Shown: positions 34,031 to 43,180 of the stretch, in pieces
How the letters are laid out: every line of letters starts with the position of its first letter
Position numbering within the stretch: position 1 is the first letter of the stretch
Source: Pelomonas sp047654805
GTDB taxonomy: Bacteria; Pseudomonadota; Gammaproteobacteria; Burkholderiales; Burkholderiaceae_C
NCBI RefSeq assembly: GCF_047654805.1
Contig: NZ_JASGIV010000001.1
Location: 5,766,001 to 5,830,000 of the forward strand
Direction of reading: 5' to 3'
Length of the DNA stretch: 64,000 bases
Program-made: the position numbers and the translations under genes
Notes under the pieces: model-generated
What the model saw: the letters and a program-made list of their open reading frames with translations, nothing else
Databases searched by the model: none
Told to the model about the DNA's origin: nothing

Positions 34031-35158
34031 ATGGATGTGATCACCCTGCTGGCGGCGGTGCTGGTCAATGCGCTGCTGATGAGTCTGGCGCTGGTGGTCG
34101 GCGTCGGCATGCGGGTTCGGAGTGGCCTTCAGGCCTGGCAGTTCATGCTGCTGGGCCAGGCTGCAGGCTTCGGTCTGCTGATCTGCGCGACGCTGGCGAT
34201 GCCGCGCCTGCTCGCCACTCTGGGTGTCATCGCGCTGAGTGCCTCGGCGTCGGCGATGGTGCTGACGGTCTGCCGCTTCCTGAGTCTGCGGGTGCCGCAA
34301 CGGGCGCTGCTGGCCGTGCCACTGGCGCTGGGTGTGGCGCATGCGTTGGTGTTCCAGGACCAGCGCGTCGCCACTGGCCTCACCAATCTCGCCATCGGCG
34401 GGCAGGTGTTTTGGGGCAGTTGGTTGCTGCTGCGTGGCGCGGGTCGGATGCGCTGGCGCTGGCTGTGCGGTGCTGCAGCCGCGGCGAACGCGCTGCTGAC
34501 GCTGGCGCGCGCGATCCTCGTACTCGGCTGGCCCGAGGTCTATCCGCGCTTCATCGCGGCGCATCCGCTGAACGTGGCCTCGCTGATGCTGCTCAACGCC
34601 AGCCTGGTGCTCGGCACAATGGGTTTCCTGCTTGCCCACCGCGACGCGGCCGAGCAGGCCCTGGTGCGACTTGCTTCGCTGGATCCGTTGACAGGCCTGC
34701 TGAACCGACGTGAATGGATGCAGCGCGCTGGTCGGGCGCTGGGTGCGGCCGACGACGGTGCTGGCGTATTGCTGATGCTGGATCTGGACCACTTCAAGCG
34801 CATCAACGACGAGCGTGGCCATCCGGTCGGTGACGAGGTGCTGAAGATGGCCGGAGAGGTGCTACGTGGTGAATTGCGTGCCAGCGACCTCGTCGGCCGC
34901 TACGGCGGGGAGGAGTTCTGTCTGCTGCTGCGCCACTGCGAACCCGAGGACTTCGGCCGGCTGGATGCGCGCTTGCACCAGGCGCTCCGGCGGCGCTGCG
35001 AGGCCAGCCTGGGGTTCGAAGCCGATTTCAGCGCCGGCGCAGTACGTGTGCAGCCTGGCGAGACGTTGGCCGCGGCCGTCGCCCGTGCAGACGACCAGCT
35101 CTATCGCGCCAAGCACGCCGGCCGCGGGCGCACGCAATGCGCGGAAGGCGTCTTGTGA
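34031..35158 (+). CDS. Membrane-bound diguanylate cyclase (GGDEF protein)
   Basis: A 375-residue protein. Six or seven hydrophobic helices (about residues 3-205) resemble a membrane sensor module, followed by a GGDEF domain (about 212-370). The active motif GGEEF is at 292-296. The I-site RASD is at 283-286 with the usual five-residue spacing, so product inhibition is likely. It makes cyclic di-GMP from GTP. The ATG at 34031 gives a leader right behind the terminator. The signal sensed is unknown. Confidence 0.9.
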   Translation: MDVITLLAAVLVNALLMSLALVVGVGMRVRSGLQAWQFMLLGQAAGFGLLICATLAMPRLLATLGVIALSASASAMVLTVCRFLSLRVPQRALLAVPLALGVAHALVFQDQRVATGLTNLAIGGQVFWGSWLLLRGAGRMRWRWLCGAAAAANALLTLARAILVLGWPEVYPRFIAAHPLNVASLMLLNASLVLGTMGFLLAHRDAAEQALVRLASLDPLTGLLNRREWMQRAGRALGAADDGAGVLLMLDLDHFKRINDERGHPVGDEVLKMAGEVLRGELRASDLVGRYGGEEFCLLLRHCEPEDFGRLDARLHQALRRRCEASLGFEADFSAGAVRVQPGETLAAAVARADDQLYRAKHAGRGRTQCAEGVL

Positions 35159-35212
35159 TCCACGCTGCCGCCCCCACGTGGAGGCGCCTCCCGCATCTGA
35201 CATCATTCGGCC

Positions 35213-36478
35213 ATGGTTCCCCATCTGATCACCGCCCTGAACGGCCCCATCAATGAGCTGGAGGCCCGCGTCCTGGAGTCCATGCCGGCCACGGAGCGCT
35301 GGTTCAGGCTCGAATGGATGGAGCACACGCCAACCTTCTATGCCTCGGTGGATCTGCGCAACGCCGGCTTCAAGCTCGCGCCGGTAGACACCAACCTGTT
35401 CCCTGGCGGTTTCAACCACCTGACGCCCCAGATGCTGCCGCAGGCCGTGCAGGCCGCCATGGCGGCCATCGAGAAGATCTGCCCTGAAGCCCGCAACCTG
35501 CTGGTCATCCCCGAAACCGGTGCACGCTGCAGCTTCTACCTCGACAACCTCGCCACGCTGGCGCGGATCTTCACGCAGGCTGGCCTGAACGTGCGCTTCG
35601 GCACGCTGGACTCGGCCGTCATCGAGCCCACCGAGCTGAGGATCGCCAACGGCGGCAGCATCGTCATCGAGCCGCTGGTGCGCAAGCGTGGCCGCCTGAC
35701 GCTCAAGGGCTTCGACCCGTGCACGATCCTGCTGAACAACGACCTGTCGGCCGGCACGCCGCCGCAGTTGATGGGCCTGCACGAGCAGTACCTGCTTCCG
35801 CCGCTGCATGCTGGCTGGACGGTGCGGCGCAAGAGCCAGCATTTCCGTGCCTACGAGGAAGTGGCCAAGCGCTTCGGCAAGCTGCTTGGCATGGACCCCT
35901 GGCTGATCACGCCCATGTTCCAGGGCGTGGACCTGCGGGGCAGCAAGGGGCTCGAGGCGCTGCAGACGGCGGCCGACGCCCAGCTCGCCAAGGTGCGCCG
36001 CAAGTACAAGGAATACGGCATCAACGAGAAGCCCTTCGTCATCATCAAGAGCGACGTGGGCAGTTACGGCCGCGGCGTGATGACGGTGCGCGATGCCAAG
36101 GACATCGAGGGGCTGGCGTCGGCGCTTCCCGAGAACCTGGGCCAGGAGGTCATCGTCCAGGAAGGCGTGCCGACCCACGAGCGGGTGCACGAGGCTGTGG
36201 CTGAGCCGGTGGTCTACACGATGGACCGCTATGTCGTCGGCGGCTTCTATCGCGTGCACGCCCACCGTGGCATTGACGAGAACCTGAACGCGCCGGGCGC
36301 CAGCTATGTGCCGCTGGCGTTCGCCGAGTCGCCACACCTGCCTCGCCCCGGCGAGAAGCCCGGTGTCAGTGCGCCCAACCGCTTCTACATGTACGGCGTC
36401 ATCGGCCGCCTGGCCATGCTGGCCGCCAGCTACGAGCTGGAGGCTACCGACCCGCAGGCGGAGGCCGAGGCGGCGTAG
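35213..36478 (+). CDS. gshA: Glutamate-cysteine ligase (proteobacterial type)
   Basis: A 421-residue ligase of the family found in beta- and some gammaproteobacteria, distinct from enteric GshA. Characteristic stretches include WFRLEWMEHTPTFYASVDLRN (split around residue 40), VDTNLFPGGFNHL, VIPETGARCSFY, KPFVIIKSDVGSYGRGVM and GVPTHERVHEAVAEPVVYTMDR. It makes gamma-glutamylcysteine (EC 6.3.2.2), the first step to glutathione. GshB lies about 10 kb downstream on the same strand but in another transcription unit. Confidence 0.93.
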   Translation: MVPHLITALNGPINELEARVLESMPATERWFRLEWMEHTPTFYASVDLRNAGFKLAPVDTNLFPGGFNHLTPQMLPQAVQAAMAAIEKICPEARNLLVIPETGARCSFYLDNLATLARIFTQAGLNVRFGTLDSAVIEPTELRIANGGSIVIEPLVRKRGRLTLKGFDPCTILLNNDLSAGTPPQLMGLHEQYLLPPLHAGWTVRRKSQHFRAYEEVAKRFGKLLGMDPWLITPMFQGVDLRGSKGLEALQTAADAQLAKVRRKYKEYGINEKPFVIIKSDVGSYGRGVMTVRDAKDIEGLASALPENLGQEVIVQEGVPTHERVHEAVAEPVVYTMDRYVVGGFYRVHAHRGIDENLNAPGASYVPLAFAESPHLPRPGEKPGVSAPNRFYMYGVIGRLAMLAASYELEATDPQAEAEAA

Positions 36479-36488
36479 GCCTGCGCGC

Positions 36489-37340
36489 TCAGACCTGCTC
36501 GCCGGCCTCCTCCTCCGGCGCCGCGCCGGCGGCAATCGCCTCGGCATGGCTGTGCACGCCGAAGCTGTAGCGCTGCGTGCCGCCCTGTGCCAGGCCACGG
36601 GCCTGGGCGGCCGTCACGCTCTTGTTAAGGCGGTCGCCGAAGCGACGGCCCCAGCGGCGCACGAAGCGGTGCAGCGCCTGCACATCCTCGTCGAGTAAGC
36701 CGTAGCCGCGCACCGAGAACAGCCATTGTCCCGCGTAGGGGCCGTAGGTCTGCGCCCATGCCGCCTCAAGGCGGTCGGCCGCGCCGAGCGCGCTGCGTCC
36801 CAGGCTCTGGAGTTCCTCGCCGGTGGCCTGTTCGGGCGCGGCCCAGCACACCCGCCCCTGTTCATCAAGCCGCACCGCGTGCTGCTGTAGCCAGCTATCC
36901 AGCAGCGCCTTGGGCGGCACGCCCTTGGTGACTTCCTCGATGAGGTCCTCGAAGCTGGGCTGCGCGGTCTCGCGCACCGATGAGCGGCGCTCCAGCACGC
37001 GCGGCGCGCCGCGTTCGTCGATGAAGCGCGGGTCGCCGCTCCAAAGCGACATCACCGAGTCGAGCAGGCTGCGCTTGCGCCGGTCGGCCAGCGGCAGCGG
37101 CCCAGCCTCCACGATGCGCTTGACGTCCTTGCGATGCACGCCTGTCATCGTGCTCAGGGCCGCGTCGGTCACGCGCCGCCCTTCGCGCTGCAACTGGCGC
37201 TCCGCCTGCTCGACGTAGATGCGCTTGGCCAGCTCGACCAGGTCGTTGAGACCGATGCCGTGCAGCGTCATCAGGCGGATCAGCGGCCGCATCAGCAGCG
37301 CAGCGATGTGCAACACCTGCTCGCGAGAGTTGGAGTTCAT
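36489..37340 (-). CDS. DUF6502 family protein
   Basis: A 283-residue cytoplasmic protein. Residues 5-75 (REQVLHIAALLMRPLIRLMTLHGIGLNDLVELAKRIYVEQAE, then TDAALSTMTGVHRKDVKRI) form the helical, HTH-like region typical of DUF6502, which is common in this group of bacteria. Its C-terminal two-thirds contain WQ/QTYGPYAGQWLF-type segments of unknown role. A DNA-related function is often guessed from the N-terminal helices, without proof. ATG at 37340 chosen; a TTG five codons upstream is possible. Convergent with gshA, 10 bp apart. Confidence 0.78.
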   Translation of the reverse strand: MNSNSREQVLHIAALLMRPLIRLMTLHGIGLNDLVELAKRIYVEQAERQLQREGRRVTDAALSTMTGVHRKDVKRIVEAGPLPLADRRKRSLLDSVMSLWSGDPRFIDERGAPRVLERRSSVRETAQPSFEDLIEEVTKGVPPKALLDSWLQQHAVRLDEQGRVCWAAPEQATGEELQSLGRSALGAADRLEAAWAQTYGPYAGQWLFSVRGYGLLDEDVQALHRFVRRWGRRFGDRLNKSVTAAQARGLAQGGTQRYSFGVHSHAEAIAAGAAPEEEAGEQV

Positions 37341-37444
37341 AAAAAGTGATGCCAAACGTTGGGAAAACGCGAATATTGGGGTCGTCGATATGTGCGATTT
37401 TTTCGCATAAATTTAGGATTGGGAAATCCAGACCTCACCGCACC

Positions 37445-38203
37445 ATGAGCCACCCTCTGTTTCTGTCACGCCTTTGCGTCCCCGCCCTGCTGGCGGCGGT
37501 CGGCAGTATCGCGAACGCCGCCTCGCCTGAGTGGGAGACGCCGCCGGTCAGCCACAAGGACGTCAAGCCGTACTTCGATGCGCGTGCCCTGTATCCCCTG
37601 GTGCTGCCACCGGCGCCGTTGCCGGACTCGGCGCTGGACCGCGACGACGTGGCCGCCGTGATGTTGCGTCAGCGAGTCGACGCGTCGCGCCGCCAGGCCG
37701 CCGAGCTCGACGGAAAGCTGCTCTATGACCGCTTCGCCGACGTGCTGGGCAGGCCTGTGCGCCGAGATGCCACGCCGGCGCTGGTGCAGATGCTGAACCG
37801 CGCGGTGCGCCAGGTCAGCGGCCCGGCCTTTGCTGCCAAGGACGTGCACCGCCGCCTGCGCCCGTACCAGCGCCTGCAGCTGGAGAAGGTCTGCGGCATC
37901 AATGAGCCCAAGCCCGACCCCGATGCGCTCAAGCGCACGTCCTACCCGTCAGGCCACAGTGCCTACGGCTGGACCGCCGCGCTGGTGCTGGCCCGGGTGG
38001 CGCCGGAAAAGGCCCCCGCGCTGCTGCAGCGCGCGGCCGACTATGCCGACAGCCGTGTGATCTGCGGCATGCACTTCCCCAGCGACGTCGAGGCCGGCCG
38101 CCAACTGGCGACCGCCGTCGTGGCGCAGCTCGACGTGCTGCCCGAATTCCAGCGTGATCTCGAGGCCGCGCGCGCCGAACTGGCTGCGCCGCCCAAGCCC
38201 TGA
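37445..38203 (+). CDS. PAP2-type class A acid phosphatase, periplasmic
   Basis: A 252-residue exported phosphatase. A signal peptide (residues 1-25) precedes the three PAP2 motifs: K-x6-RP (KDVHRRLRPYQ), PSGH (YPSGHSAYGW) and SR-x5-H-x3-D (SRVICGMHFPSD). These are the residues of bacterial class A nonspecific acid phosphatases. It would release phosphate from organic esters in the periplasm. It lies 47 bp upstream of a TonB-dependent receptor on the same strand, so the two may be co-transcribed. Confidence 0.9.
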   Translation: MSHPLFLSRLCVPALLAAVGSIANAASPEWETPPVSHKDVKPYFDARALYPLVLPPAPLPDSALDRDDVAAVMLRQRVDASRRQAAELDGKLLYDRFADVLGRPVRRDATPALVQMLNRAVRQVSGPAFAAKDVHRRLRPYQRLQLEKVCGINEPKPDPDALKRTSYPSGHSAYGWTAALVLARVAPEKAPALLQRAADYADSRVICGMHFPSDVEAGRQLATAVVAQLDVLPEFQRDLEAARAELAAPPKP

Positions 38204-38250
38204 TCGCCTGCCTTTCTTGCCCTTGTTGTCTTTCCCTCTCTGGAGTACCC

Positions 38251-40998
38251 ATGAACGCAAAACCGCATCTGATCGCCATCGCCGTCCTGGCGCTGGCCAC
38301 GCAGGCGCATGCGCAGGCCACCGCGCCGAGCACCGATGCCGCCCCCAAGCTCGAGCGTGTCGAGATCACCGGCAGCATGATCAAGCGCACGGATCGGGAG
38401 ACACCCACGCCGGTGTCGGTGATCACGCGTGAAGACATCGAGCGCAGCGGCGCCACCACGCTTGACGAGCTCATGCGCATGGACCCCAGCGTCGGCATGG
38501 GTGGCCTGGACGACCTGAGTTCCGGCAATGGCTTTGCCGCCGGCACGGCGTCCGTCTCCATGCGCGGTATGGGTTCCGCCGCCACTCTGGTGCTGATCAA
38601 CGGCCGCCGCATCTCGCCCGCCGCCGTAGTTGATGTCAACAGCGGCCAGTCGACCATCTTCAACGTCAACTCCATCCCGATGTCGGCCATCAAGCGCATC
38701 GAGATCCTGAAGTCCGGTGCCTCCTCGCTGTACGGCTCGGACGCGCTGGCCGGCGTCGTCAACATCATCCTGCGTGATGACTATGAAGGCCGCCTGATCG
38801 AGTTCAACGCCAAGCAGCGCGTTGAAGATGGCCTGTTCAAGACCCATACCGTGACCGGCGTGTTCGGCTTCGGCGACATTGCCAAGAACGGCTACAACGT
38901 GATGGCCGGCGTGGAGCTGTTCAAGCGTGACGGCGTGGGCATCGCCGAGGCACCGGACCTGGTGCAGAGCGAGCTGCTGACCAAGCTCTACAACCGCATG
39001 GTGCCGAGCTCGACCTCGTCGTGGCCGGGCAACCTCTATACCTACAACAACGGTTCGTCCGGAAGCTTCCGCGGCATGTTGTCGGCCGACTGCCCGACCC
39101 CGGCGCCGTACTCGTCGACCGTCAGTACGCCCCGCTGTCTGTGGGACTCCGACCGCTTCGACCAGTACACCGGCGGCCAGGACCGCATCTCCGGCTTCCT
39201 GCGCGGCAGCTGGTCGGTGAATGCCAACAGTACCGTCACCGCCGAGCTGATGGCCTCGCGCACGCGCAACCAGTATGAGGACTCGCCGACCAGCCGCACC
39301 GAGTCGCTGACCACCTGGGGCGACTCCAAGGGCAACTCCATCCAGTTCCGTGGCCTGGCCCTGCCTGCCAATCACCCGCAAAACCCCACGCGCCTGGCCA
39401 GCACCGCCAACCCGGTGCTGCTGCCCAACTCCAGCGGCACCACCACGCGCTACACCACGCCCACCGTGCTGGGCCTGCGCTACCGCTTCGCCGACCTGCC
39501 TTACGACCGCGAGACCCAGGCTGACAACCTGCGCGCTGTCGTCAGCGCCAGCACCGTCATCGCCGGCTGGGATGTGGATGGCGGCGTGCTGGTCCACCGC
39601 CAGAAGAACAGTGTCCAGCTCAACGGCCGCCTGAGCCTGTCGGGCCTGAACAAGGTGCTGGCTGACGGCAGCTACATCTTCGGCGGCGTCAACAGCCCCG
39701 AGGTGTTGGCCATTCTGTCGCCGAAGATCAATGACGGCGGTTCGTCGCAGACCTCCTCGGTCGACCTGCGCGGCTCGCGCGAGATCGGCCGTTTGGCCGG
39801 TGGCTCGGCCATGCTGGGCCTGGGCAGCGAGTTCCGTCACGAGGGCTTCGAAGTGAGCGCCGACCCCGTTACCGCCTCGGGCGACATCATCGGCCGCGGC
39901 ATCGGCGAGGCCCGCGGCTCGCGCAACGTGGCCGCTGCCTATGCCGAACTGCAGCTGCCGTTCGTCAAGGACCTGGAAACCCAGGCGGCCGTCCGTGCCG
40001 AGCGCTACACGGACTTTGGCAGCGCCATCACCGCCAAGCTGGCCGGCAAGTACAAGATCGTCTCTGGCCTCGCGGTGCGTGGCACCTGGGCCAACGGCTT
40101 CCGTGCGCCGTCGCTGTCGCAGGTCACCAAGTCGTCAGTGTTCGCCTTCGGCTCCGGCTACCGCGATCCCAAGCTGTGCCCGGTCGTCGACAGCACCAAC
40201 GGCAACTGCTCGCTGAGCCTGTCCACGGTGTCGCTGGCCAACCCCAACCTGGAGGCGGAGAAGTCCGACTCCTACACGGCGGGCGTGCTGTTCGAGCCTA
40301 CCAAGTCGACCGACGTGGTGGTGGACTACTGGTACATCGAGCGCCGCGGCGAGGTGGACCGCCTGAGCGCTCAGGACATCCTGAACCGCGAGGAGGAGTT
40401 CCCTGGTGCGGTCATGCGCCTGGAAAGCACCGAGCCGGGCGTGCTCGGTCGCGTCTACCAGGTTCGTCGCCCCTACCTTAACCTGGCCAAGTCCAAGACC
40501 CACGGCGTGGACTACGAAGTCACCCACCGCATCCCGCTGGCCGACTACGGCCGCCTGCGCCTGACCCTCAAGGGTACGCACACGGCGACGCGCAAGGAGC
40601 AGGTGGAAGCGGGCCGCGCGTTCGTCGAGACGCTGGGCTTCTACAAGATGCCGCGCAACAAGGGCAGCTTGAGTGCCAACTGGACGATGAGTGCATGGTC
40701 CACTTCGCTGAGCTACAACTTCCAGAGCGGCATGCAGAGCTTCTATAACGGCAGCAGTTGCGATGCCACGCTGACCACCGGCGGCTATGCCGACCTGTGC
40801 CGCATCAAGGCCTGGAACACCTTCGATGCCTCCGTCAGCTACAAGGGCTTCAGTGGCATGCGCCTGAGCGCGTCGCTGCGCAATCTGGCCGACAAGCGCC
40901 CGCCGCTGGACCCGAACCAGACCACCAGTGGCTACAGCAGTAGCGTGGCCAACGCCTACGGCCGCTACCTGTCCGTATCGGGCTCGTATGAGTTCTGA
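38251..40998 (+). CDS. TonB-dependent outer-membrane receptor
   Basis: A 915-residue receptor. A signal peptide (ending AHAQ at about 22) and a short TonB-box region (KLERVEITGSMIKR) are followed by the plug domain (about 40-170: TPTPVSVITREDIERSGATTLDELM, MRGMGSAATLVLINGRRI, LKSGASSLYGSDALAGVVNIILRDDY). A large barrel follows, ending ...VSGSYEF with C-terminal Phe. A disulfide-size Cys pair lies in one extracellular loop (SADCPTP, TPRCLWD). The plug type is that of broad TonB receptors for siderophores, vitamins, peptides or sugars; neighbours (phosphatase, prolyl-oligopeptidase-type peptidase) hint at peptide or phosphorylated organic substrates. Confidence 0.92.
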   Translation: MNAKPHLIAIAVLALATQAHAQATAPSTDAAPKLERVEITGSMIKRTDRETPTPVSVITREDIERSGATTLDELMRMDPSVGMGGLDDLSSGNGFAAGTASVSMRGMGSAATLVLINGRRISPAAVVDVNSGQSTIFNVNSIPMSAIKRIEILKSGASSLYGSDALAGVVNIILRDDYEGRLIEFNAKQRVEDGLFKTHTVTGVFGFGDIAKNGYNVMAGVELFKRDGVGIAEAPDLVQSELLTKLYNRMVPSSTSSWPGNLYTYNNGSSGSFRGMLSADCPTPAPYSSTVSTPRCLWDSDRFDQYTGGQDRISGFLRGSWSVNANSTVTAELMASRTRNQYEDSPTSRTESLTTWGDSKGNSIQFRGLALPANHPQNPTRLASTANPVLLPNSSGTTTRYTTPTVLGLRYRFADLPYDRETQADNLRAVVSASTVIAGWDVDGGVLVHRQKNSVQLNGRLSLSGLNKVLADGSYIFGGVNSPEVLAILSPKINDGGSSQTSSVDLRGSREIGRLAGGSAMLGLGSEFRHEGFEVSADPVTASGDIIGRGIGEARGSRNVAAAYAELQLPFVKDLETQAAVRAERYTDFGSAITAKLAGKYKIVSGLAVRGTWANGFRAPSLSQVTKSSVFAFGSGYRDPKLCPVVDSTNGNCSLSLSTVSLANPNLEAEKSDSYTAGVLFEPTKSTDVVVDYWYIERRGEVDRLSAQDILNREEEFPGAVMRLESTEPGVLGRVYQVRRPYLNLAKSKTHGVDYEVTHRIPLADYGRLRLTLKGTHTATRKEQVEAGRAFVETLGFYKMPRNKGSLSANWTMSAWSTSLSYNFQSGMQSFYNGSSCDATLTTGGYADLCRIKAWNTFDASVSYKGFSGMRLSASLRNLADKRPPLDPNQTTSGYSSSVANAYGRYLSVSGSYEF

Positions 40999-43036
40999 TC
41001 GCGCAGCAGCGCCGCACCGGCGCTGGCGCGCCGATGCGCTGGCGATCTGGCTGCTGCTGCCCGCGCTGGCGGCGGCGGCGCCGCTGGTGCCAGGGCCGCA
41101 GTTGATCGCCGACGGCATTCCGTCATTCGAGGAGCACGCGGCGGCGGCGCGCGAGGAGCCGAGCGCGCCGCGCTTCGTTGGGTGGCACCCGCTGCGCACG
41201 GAGATGCTGGTGCTTGCGCGCTCTGGAACGCGTACCCAGCTGCATGTGCTGGACGGCCCTCAGCTCAAGCGGCGCGCGCTGACGACCGGTGCAGACCCCG
41301 TCAACAATGCGCAGTGGGAGCCGGCGCGAGGCGACTACCTGGTGTTCAGCCGAGACCATGGCGGTGACGAGGCCTACCGGCTGTTCCGCCTGCAGCCGGG
41401 CAGCGGCCCGGCGCTGGCTACGCCCGTAGCCATCACGCCGGCCGACGCGCGCGTGTCGGACTTCGAGTTCCTGCCGGGGCGCGACAAGGCGCCGGCCGGG
41501 CTGGTCTATTTGCTCGAGCAACTGGATCGCCAGGTTGCCAAGGCCGGCGAACGCGTGTCGGTGACGCGGTTGATGTGGGTGGACCCGCAACAACCGGCGC
41601 TGGCGCGCCAGCTCGGCGAGGTACGCGGTGGCCGCTTCACAAGCCTGCGTGTGACGGCCGGTGGTGCCATCGTCGTGACGCGCATCCAGGGCGGGCGCAG
41701 CCAACTGCTGCGCTTCGGCCTGGACGGTGCAGAGCCCCGACTGGTCGGTGCGGCGGCCAAGGTGGGGGATGCTGGCGACTTGGCCATTGAGGGTGACGAC
41801 AGCGGCGAGGATGGCGCTCAGCTACTGTGGCAGCGCCAGGCCGCACAGGGTGATTTCCGCCACGTGCAACGCCTGGACGTCGACAGCGGTCGCCGCGACG
41901 CATTGCTGACGGACATCCCGGCCGACCTTGAGGCGCTGGCCGTGCCGCGGGGTGCGGGCTTGCCGTTGGCGCTCGTGCACAACGAGGCCGGGGTGTCCGT
42001 GCTGCGGCTGTGGCAGCCCGGTGGTTCGGCGCCGCAGCGCATCGACGCCGCCCTGGCTGCCGGCGTCATCACCAACCCGCGTTGGCATCCGTCGCTGCCG
42101 CTGCTGGCCTTTGGCCATGCGTCGGCCAGCAGCCCGGGGCGCATCTACGTCTACGACAAGTCCAAGGCGGTGATGCAGGTCTGGGCCGGTGCCGAGGGCG
42201 ATGACGCCCGCGAGCCTACCGAGTACACGACGCTGCGCTGGAAGAGCTTCGATGGACTGGAGATCAGCGGTCTGCACATCGCGCCGCCGGCCCGCTTCAA
42301 GGGGCCGCGGCCAGTCTACGTCAGCATCCACGGCGGGCCGGCCTCGCAGTCGCGGCCGGGCTATCTGGCCAAAGGGTTGTACCAGCTCGTCAATGAGCTG
42401 GGCATGCATGTCATCTTGCCCAACGTGCGCGGCTCCGAGGGCTTCGGCAAGCGGTTCGTGAACCTGGACAATGGCCGCCAGCGCGAGGATTCGGTGCGTG
42501 ACATCTCGGCGCTGCTGGACCTGATCGCTGGGCGCGCTGACATGGATGCCACCAAGGTGGTCGTTGCCGGCGGCAGCTATGGCGGTTACATGTCGCTGGC
42601 CGTGGCGGTGCGCGAATCCGCCCGCATCGCCGGCAGCATCTGTCGCGTGGGCATTGCCAACTTCGTGTCTTTCCTGGAGAACACCGAGAGCTACCGCCGC
42701 GACAACCGGCGCGCCGAGTACGGCGATGAGCGCGACCCCGAGATGCGGGCCTTCCTGCAGCAGATTTCGCCGCTGACGCATGCGTCGGCGGTGAAGAAGC
42801 CGCTGTTCGTCGTGCACGGCCGCAACGACCCGCGCGTGCCCTATGGCGAGGCGCAGGCTATGGTGCAGGCGGTGCGCGCGGCTGGCACGCCAGTGTGGTT
42901 CCTGACGGCCGAGGACGAGGGGCACAGCTTCACGGGCAAGGGCAACCGGGAGTTCCTGCAGCAGGCCAGCTTCGAGTTCGTCCGCCGTTTGGTCAACGGC
43001 CAGCCGCTGCAGCCAGTGCAGACGGCTGCGCCCTGA
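40988..43036 (+). CDS. S9 family peptidase (prolyl oligopeptidase/acylaminoacyl-peptidase type)
   Basis: A 682-residue exported peptidase. An N-terminal signal segment (residues 12-31, ADALAIWLLLPALAAAA) is followed by a beta-propeller region (about 60-420). The alpha/beta-hydrolase domain contains the nucleophile GGSYGGY, Asp in VHGRNDPRVP and His in DEGHSF. It cleaves short peptides, probably in the periplasm. Its start lies inside the last codons of the TonB receptor gene (11-bp overlap), so the receptor and peptidase are made together, consistent with import and digestion of peptides. Confidence 0.9.
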   Translation: MSSDRAAAPHRRWRADALAIWLLLPALAAAAPLVPGPQLIADGIPSFEEHAAAAREEPSAPRFVGWHPLRTEMLVLARSGTRTQLHVLDGPQLKRRALTTGADPVNNAQWEPARGDYLVFSRDHGGDEAYRLFRLQPGSGPALATPVAITPADARVSDFEFLPGRDKAPAGLVYLLEQLDRQVAKAGERVSVTRLMWVDPQQPALARQLGEVRGGRFTSLRVTAGGAIVVTRIQGGRSQLLRFGLDGAEPRLVGAAAKVGDAGDLAIEGDDSGEDGAQLLWQRQAAQGDFRHVQRLDVDSGRRDALLTDIPADLEALAVPRGAGLPLALVHNEAGVSVLRLWQPGGSAPQRIDAALAAGVITNPRWHPSLPLLAFGHASASSPGRIYVYDKSKAVMQVWAGAEGDDAREPTEYTTLRWKSFDGLEISGLHIAPPARFKGPRPVYVSIHGGPASQSRPGYLAKGLYQLVNELGMHVILPNVRGSEGFGKRFVNLDNGRQREDSVRDISALLDLIAGRADMDATKVVVAGGSYGGYMSLAVAVRESARIAGSICRVGIANFVSFLENTESYRRDNRRAEYGDERDPEMRAFLQQISPLTHASAVKKPLFVVHGRNDPRVPYGEAQAMVQAVRAAGTPVWFLTAEDEGHSFTGKGNREFLQQASFEFVRRLVNGQPLQPVQTAAP

Positions 43037-43151
43037 TCGGCGGGTGGGGGCTTACGCCGGCTTGCGGGCAGGCGTCAAGCCCGCGCGTTGTGGTTTTGCT
43101 GCGTCGCACAAGGCGCTGGTGACGGACGGAGAATCGCCGCTTTCGAACAAA

Positions 43152-43172
43152 CGCCACCCCGAGTGGGTGGTG
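43152..43172 (+). promoter_or_regulatory. Hairpin just before the kup GTG start
   Basis: CGCCACCC (43152-43159) pairs with GGGTGGTG (43165-43172), 8 pairs including one G-T, loop CGAGT. It ends 8 nt before the GTG start and occupies the position of a ribosome site; none is otherwise visible. Regulatory role is speculative. Confidence 0.3.
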
Positions 43173-43180
43173 CTCGTGCA

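Noticed and set aside
38041..39840. 599-codon minus-strand open frame
   Set aside because: Antisense to the TonB receptor gene; His/Gln/Gly-rich shadow composition.
43037..43180. tRNA or riboswitch before kup
   Set aside because: Only one short hairpin is visible; no cloverleaf or known riboswitch core.
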